Shown: positions 61,980 to 64,000 of the stretch, piece by piece
How the letters are laid out: each line of letters starts with the position of its first letter
Numbering within the stretch: the first letter of the stretch is position 1
NCBI GenBank assembly: GCA_048594375.1
Contig: JBMDXK010000041.1
Span: 62,001-126,000 of the forward strand
Source: JBMDXK01 sp048594375
GTDB taxonomy: Bacteria; Pseudomonadota; Alphaproteobacteria; Rhizobiales; Methylopilaceae
Reading direction: 5' to 3'
Length of the DNA stretch: 64,000 bases
Made by a program: the position numbers and the translations under genes
Notes under the pieces: model-generated
Seen by the model: the letters and a program-made list of their open reading frames with translations, nothing else
The model's database searches: none
What the model was told of the DNA's origin: nothing

Positions 61980-62249
61980 ATGATCCGCTATATTTTGATT
62001 CTGCTAGGGTTTTTTGCCCTTCCGTTTATTCTGTATGAAACCCTTGTCTGGTGGCGCGCACGCTTTCTTGATCCGGAATTGGGCAAGCCCATCTACCCGT
62101 GGCCAACCCTGACGCTTATCGGTTTGGTGTTTGTGATTGCCGGTCTGATCGGTTTTGCGCACTTTGATGGCGCACCTCCGGGATCCCGCTACATTCCCGC
62201 CCATATGGATAACGGCGTATTTGTACCCGGTCAGTTTGTTGAACCATGA
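61980..62249 (+). CDS. DUF6111 family membrane protein
   Basis: An 89-residue protein with two membrane helices (about 3-20 and 46-64) and WWRARFLDPELGKPIYPWPTL between them; it ends with SRYIPAHMDNGVFVPGQF. This is the DUF6111 pattern, nearly always found before the CCA-adding enzyme in alphaproteobacteria. The stop overlaps the next start (ATGA), so the two are coupled. The function is unknown. Confidence 0.85.
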   Translation: MIRYILILLGFFALPFILYETLVWWRARFLDPELGKPIYPWPTLTLIGLVFVIAGLIGFAHFDGAPPGSRYIPAHMDNGVFVPGQFVEP

Positions 62250-63445
62250 AGCCGGATTTTCTTGCCCAGCCAGAACTGCAAGAAGTGCTTGAGGTTCTGG
62301 GTAAAGCAAACACCCGGATTGTGGGCGGTGCTGTGCGTGATGCGTTGATGGGGCGAGGGGTTGCGGATATTGATCTGGCAACCACTTTACCGCCTCAGGA
62401 GGTGATGGAGCGTGCAAAAGCGGCCGGTTTTGCGGCCATTCCAACGGGCGTGCAACACGGTACGGTAACCGTTGTCGTGCGCGGCAAAGTGTTTGAAGTC
62501 ACAACGCTGCGCCGTGATGAAACCACAGATGGCCGCCATGCCGTGGTGGCCTTCGGGCAGGATTGGAAAGAAGATGCCCATCGCCGCGATTTCACCATCA
62601 ATGCGCTCTATAGGGATGCGGAAGGGCGCATCTATGATTATGTGGACGGGCTGAAAGATATTGAAAAGCGGCGTGTCCGGTTCATTGGCGAGGCGCAAAC
62701 CCGTATCCGGGAAGACTATCTGCGCATCCTGCGGTTTTTCCGCTTCCATGCCGTGTGTGGGGAAGGGGAGCTGGATAGGGCAGGGCTTGCCGCTTGCGCT
62801 AAAGAAAAAGATGGTTTGCGCACCATTTCCCGCGAGCGCGTACGGCATGAATTTCTAAAAATCCTGACCGCTGCAACAGCGGTACAGGTGGTGGAAGCCA
62901 TGCAGGAAACGGGCATTCTTGATCTGGTTTTGCCGCAGGCGGATACCGCAACATGGAAACGCTTGCGTGAATGCGAAGCGCAAAGCCACACCCTCCCTGA
63001 TGCTATGAGAGGGCTTGCAGCGCTGACCCTGCAAAGCAGCCACACACCCGCGGATGTTGCGCGTTTATTGCGCTTGAGCGGGGATGAGAAAAAGCAGCTT
63101 GAAAAGCTGTCAAAACCTGGTTTTGCCAACAATGAAAATTCCATCATGTTCAAAGAAAAGCTGTACCGTTTGGGGCAAGATTTTAGCAGTCATGTCTTGC
63201 TGGCGGCCGCAGCCGGAAATCTGCCCCAATGGCGTGAAGCGCTGAATTTTCAAAAAATTAACCTTATTCCAACGTTTTCGCTTTATGGAAAAGATATTCT
63301 GAACCAAGGGATTCCCAGCGGCCCCCATATTGGGGTAATCTTAAAGAAAGCTGAGTCGCTCTGGATTGCAGAAGGGTTTCCGCAAGACCCTCAAAACACG
63401 GCGAAGATACTTGCGCAGGCGATAAACTTATTCTACCGAAAATAG
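62246..63445 (+). CDS. CCA-adding tRNA nucleotidyltransferase
   Basis: Adds or repairs the 3' CCA of tRNAs. It has 399 residues of the class II nucleotidyltransferase type: RIVGGAVRDALMG at 24-35, catalytic Asp41 and Asp43 in ADIDLAT, the template motif TLRRDETTDGRHA, and RRDFTINALYRDAEG. RIREDYLRILRFFRFHA follows. The start overlaps the DUF6111 stop by four bases. Confidence 0.94.
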   Translation: MKPDFLAQPELQEVLEVLGKANTRIVGGAVRDALMGRGVADIDLATTLPPQEVMERAKAAGFAAIPTGVQHGTVTVVVRGKVFEVTTLRRDETTDGRHAVVAFGQDWKEDAHRRDFTINALYRDAEGRIYDYVDGLKDIEKRRVRFIGEAQTRIREDYLRILRFFRFHAVCGEGELDRAGLAACAKEKDGLRTISRERVRHEFLKILTAATAVQVVEAMQETGILDLVLPQADTATWKRLRECEAQSHTLPDAMRGLAALTLQSSHTPADVARLLRLSGDEKKQLEKLSKPGFANNENSIMFKEKLYRLGQDFSSHVLLAAAAGNLPQWREALNFQKINLIPTFSLYGKDILNQGIPSGPHIGVILKKAESLWIAEGFPQDPQNTAKILAQAINLFYRK

Positions 63446-63714
63446 AAAACATGTACCTTGTATGCACATGTGTACATTTCGGATCCGATTCATTTTTCAA
63501 GCGATACCGCTAACATGAATCAGATGTACACAATCCGCCAGCGTCTCCGAACGCATCTATAAAGGGTAAAAGCATCGGCGTGGATGTACTCTTTGTGCGC
63601 TGAAGTTATTTTCCTTCAGCCCTGCATTGTCTTTGTCCTTATCGTGCCACTATTGGCAAAGATAATGCCGGCATAAACAATACTTTCCTTATACGCACAG
63701 CGGAGTCCGTGTGA
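63446..63714. other. Spacer before the DUF533 gene
   Basis: About 270 bases with no supported gene. A hairpin GCTGAAG...CTTCAGC near 63600-63621 is the only clear structure; it is not followed by a T run. Confidence 0.35.
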
Positions 63715-64000
63715 ATGATTGATGCCAAACGTCTTTTAGATCAGTTTTTAAATTCAGGTCTTGGCAATGCTGGAAATTCCAATGCCTCGCGTCAAAATCC
63801 ATGGCCGACAGCACCGTCATCGCAGAAATCCGGCGGGGGGATGCTGGATTCTGTCCAGAATTACGCCAAAAACAACCCTATGCTTGCAGGCGGTTTGGCC
63901 GGTGGATTGGCAACCTTGCTGATTGGCTCAAAAAAAGGCAGAAAACTTGCCAAAGGCGCACTGACATACGGCGGTATTGCCGCAATTGGCGGCCTTGCTT
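63715..64000 (+). CDS. DUF533 (YebE/TerB-like) family protein, 5' part
   Basis: The first 95 codons of a gene that runs off the right edge. The start MIDAKRLLDQFL, a Gly/Ser/Pro-rich linker, and the hydrophobic glycine-rich segment MLAGGLAGGLATLLIGSKKG with YGGIAAIGGLA are typical of DUF533 inner-membrane proteins, which carry a TerB-like domain further on. GGAG lies about nine bases before the ATG. I translated this frame by hand; the function of the family is unknown. Confidence 0.8.
   Translation, partial: MIDAKRLLDQFLNSGLGNAGNSNASRQNPWPTAPSSQKSGGGMLDSVQNYAKNNPMLAGGLAGGLATLLIGSKKGRKLAKGALTYGGIAAIGGLA

Noticed and set aside
1..64000. tRNA, rRNA, CRISPR arrays, insertion sequences, prophage or origin of replication
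   Set aside because: No cloverleaf with a TTCGA arm, no regularly spaced direct repeats, no transposase or phage genes, and no dnaA-box cluster were seen. rpmH-rnpA can lie near an origin, but no dnaA, gidA or parAB is present.

Overview
The window looks like a chromosome segment of a motile, capsulated, aerobically respiring alphaproteobacterium. The evidence is the block ctaC-ctaD-ctaB-(small ORF)-ctaG-ctaE-surf1-thrC-M16 peptidase-GNAT, a class I lysyl-tRNA synthetase, the families DUF2865, DUF6111 and IalB, the order dapE/truA-fmt-def, and a SAM-II riboswitch in front of metZ. I cannot place it below class level. I found no rRNA, tRNA, CRISPR array, insertion sequence or prophage. It is mostly a core genome with a few accessory patches.

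Layout. 1-2193: the start of glnD (cut by the window edge) behind an M20-type amidohydrolase. 2292-8590: a capsule locus with an outer-membrane export lipoprotein, an LTA-synthase-like sulfatase, a one-module KpsC, a divergent KpsS and an SDR enzyme. 8538-8858: a 2Fe-2S ferredoxin. 9007-13804: rpmH-rnpA-yidC-dapD-dapE, behind a near-consensus sigma70 promoter. 13867-16150: truA, fmt and def on the opposite strand, coupled by overlapping stop and start codons. 16157-19355: an AT-rich patch with two paralogous acidic proteins of unknown function, directly downstream of hrcA. 19356-22575: hrcA, a 1-Cys peroxiredoxin, a DsbD-alpha-like periplasmic protein and YqgE. 22813-30461: an acyltransferase-3-like membrane protein, a methyltransferase, a DUF2865 protein, cysS, a SulP transporter with a structured leader, and an iron-binding protein. 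30712-36057: flgE-flgK-flgL behind a sigma54 promoter. 36615-38975: a tiny membrane protein, a MATE exporter and an IalB protein. 39319-48981: cytochrome aa3 oxidase and its assembly factors, then thrC, an M16 peptidase and a GNAT enzyme. 49281-52214: a membrane PAS-GGDEF-EAL protein. 52273-52916: a VapBC-type module. 53069-56807: metZ with its riboswitch, a dCTP deaminase and two unknown genes. 56973-63445: SCO1, a solute-binding protein, lysK, an iron ABC permease, a DUF6111 protein and a CCA-adding enzyme. 63715-64000: the start of a DUF533 gene.

How the parts fit. Cytochrome oxidase biogenesis is nearly complete here: subunits I-III, farnesylation (CtaB), copper delivery (CtaG, SCO1) and SURF1. 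Translation and its start-up chemistry are well represented (fmt, def, truA, lysK, cysS, cca, rpmH, rnpA). The iron-binding protein (29436-30461) and the Fbp-type permease (60243-61949) probably form one transporter whose genes lie 30 kb apart.

The least explained items are the paralogous acidic proteins downstream of hrcA, a family of short AT-rich palindromic intergenic elements seen at about six places, the folded leader of the SulP gene, and the isolated AT-rich gene at 56079-56807. I did not find a convincing multi-gene system of a new kind. All calls rest on reading the sequence and on family knowledge; no database search was run.
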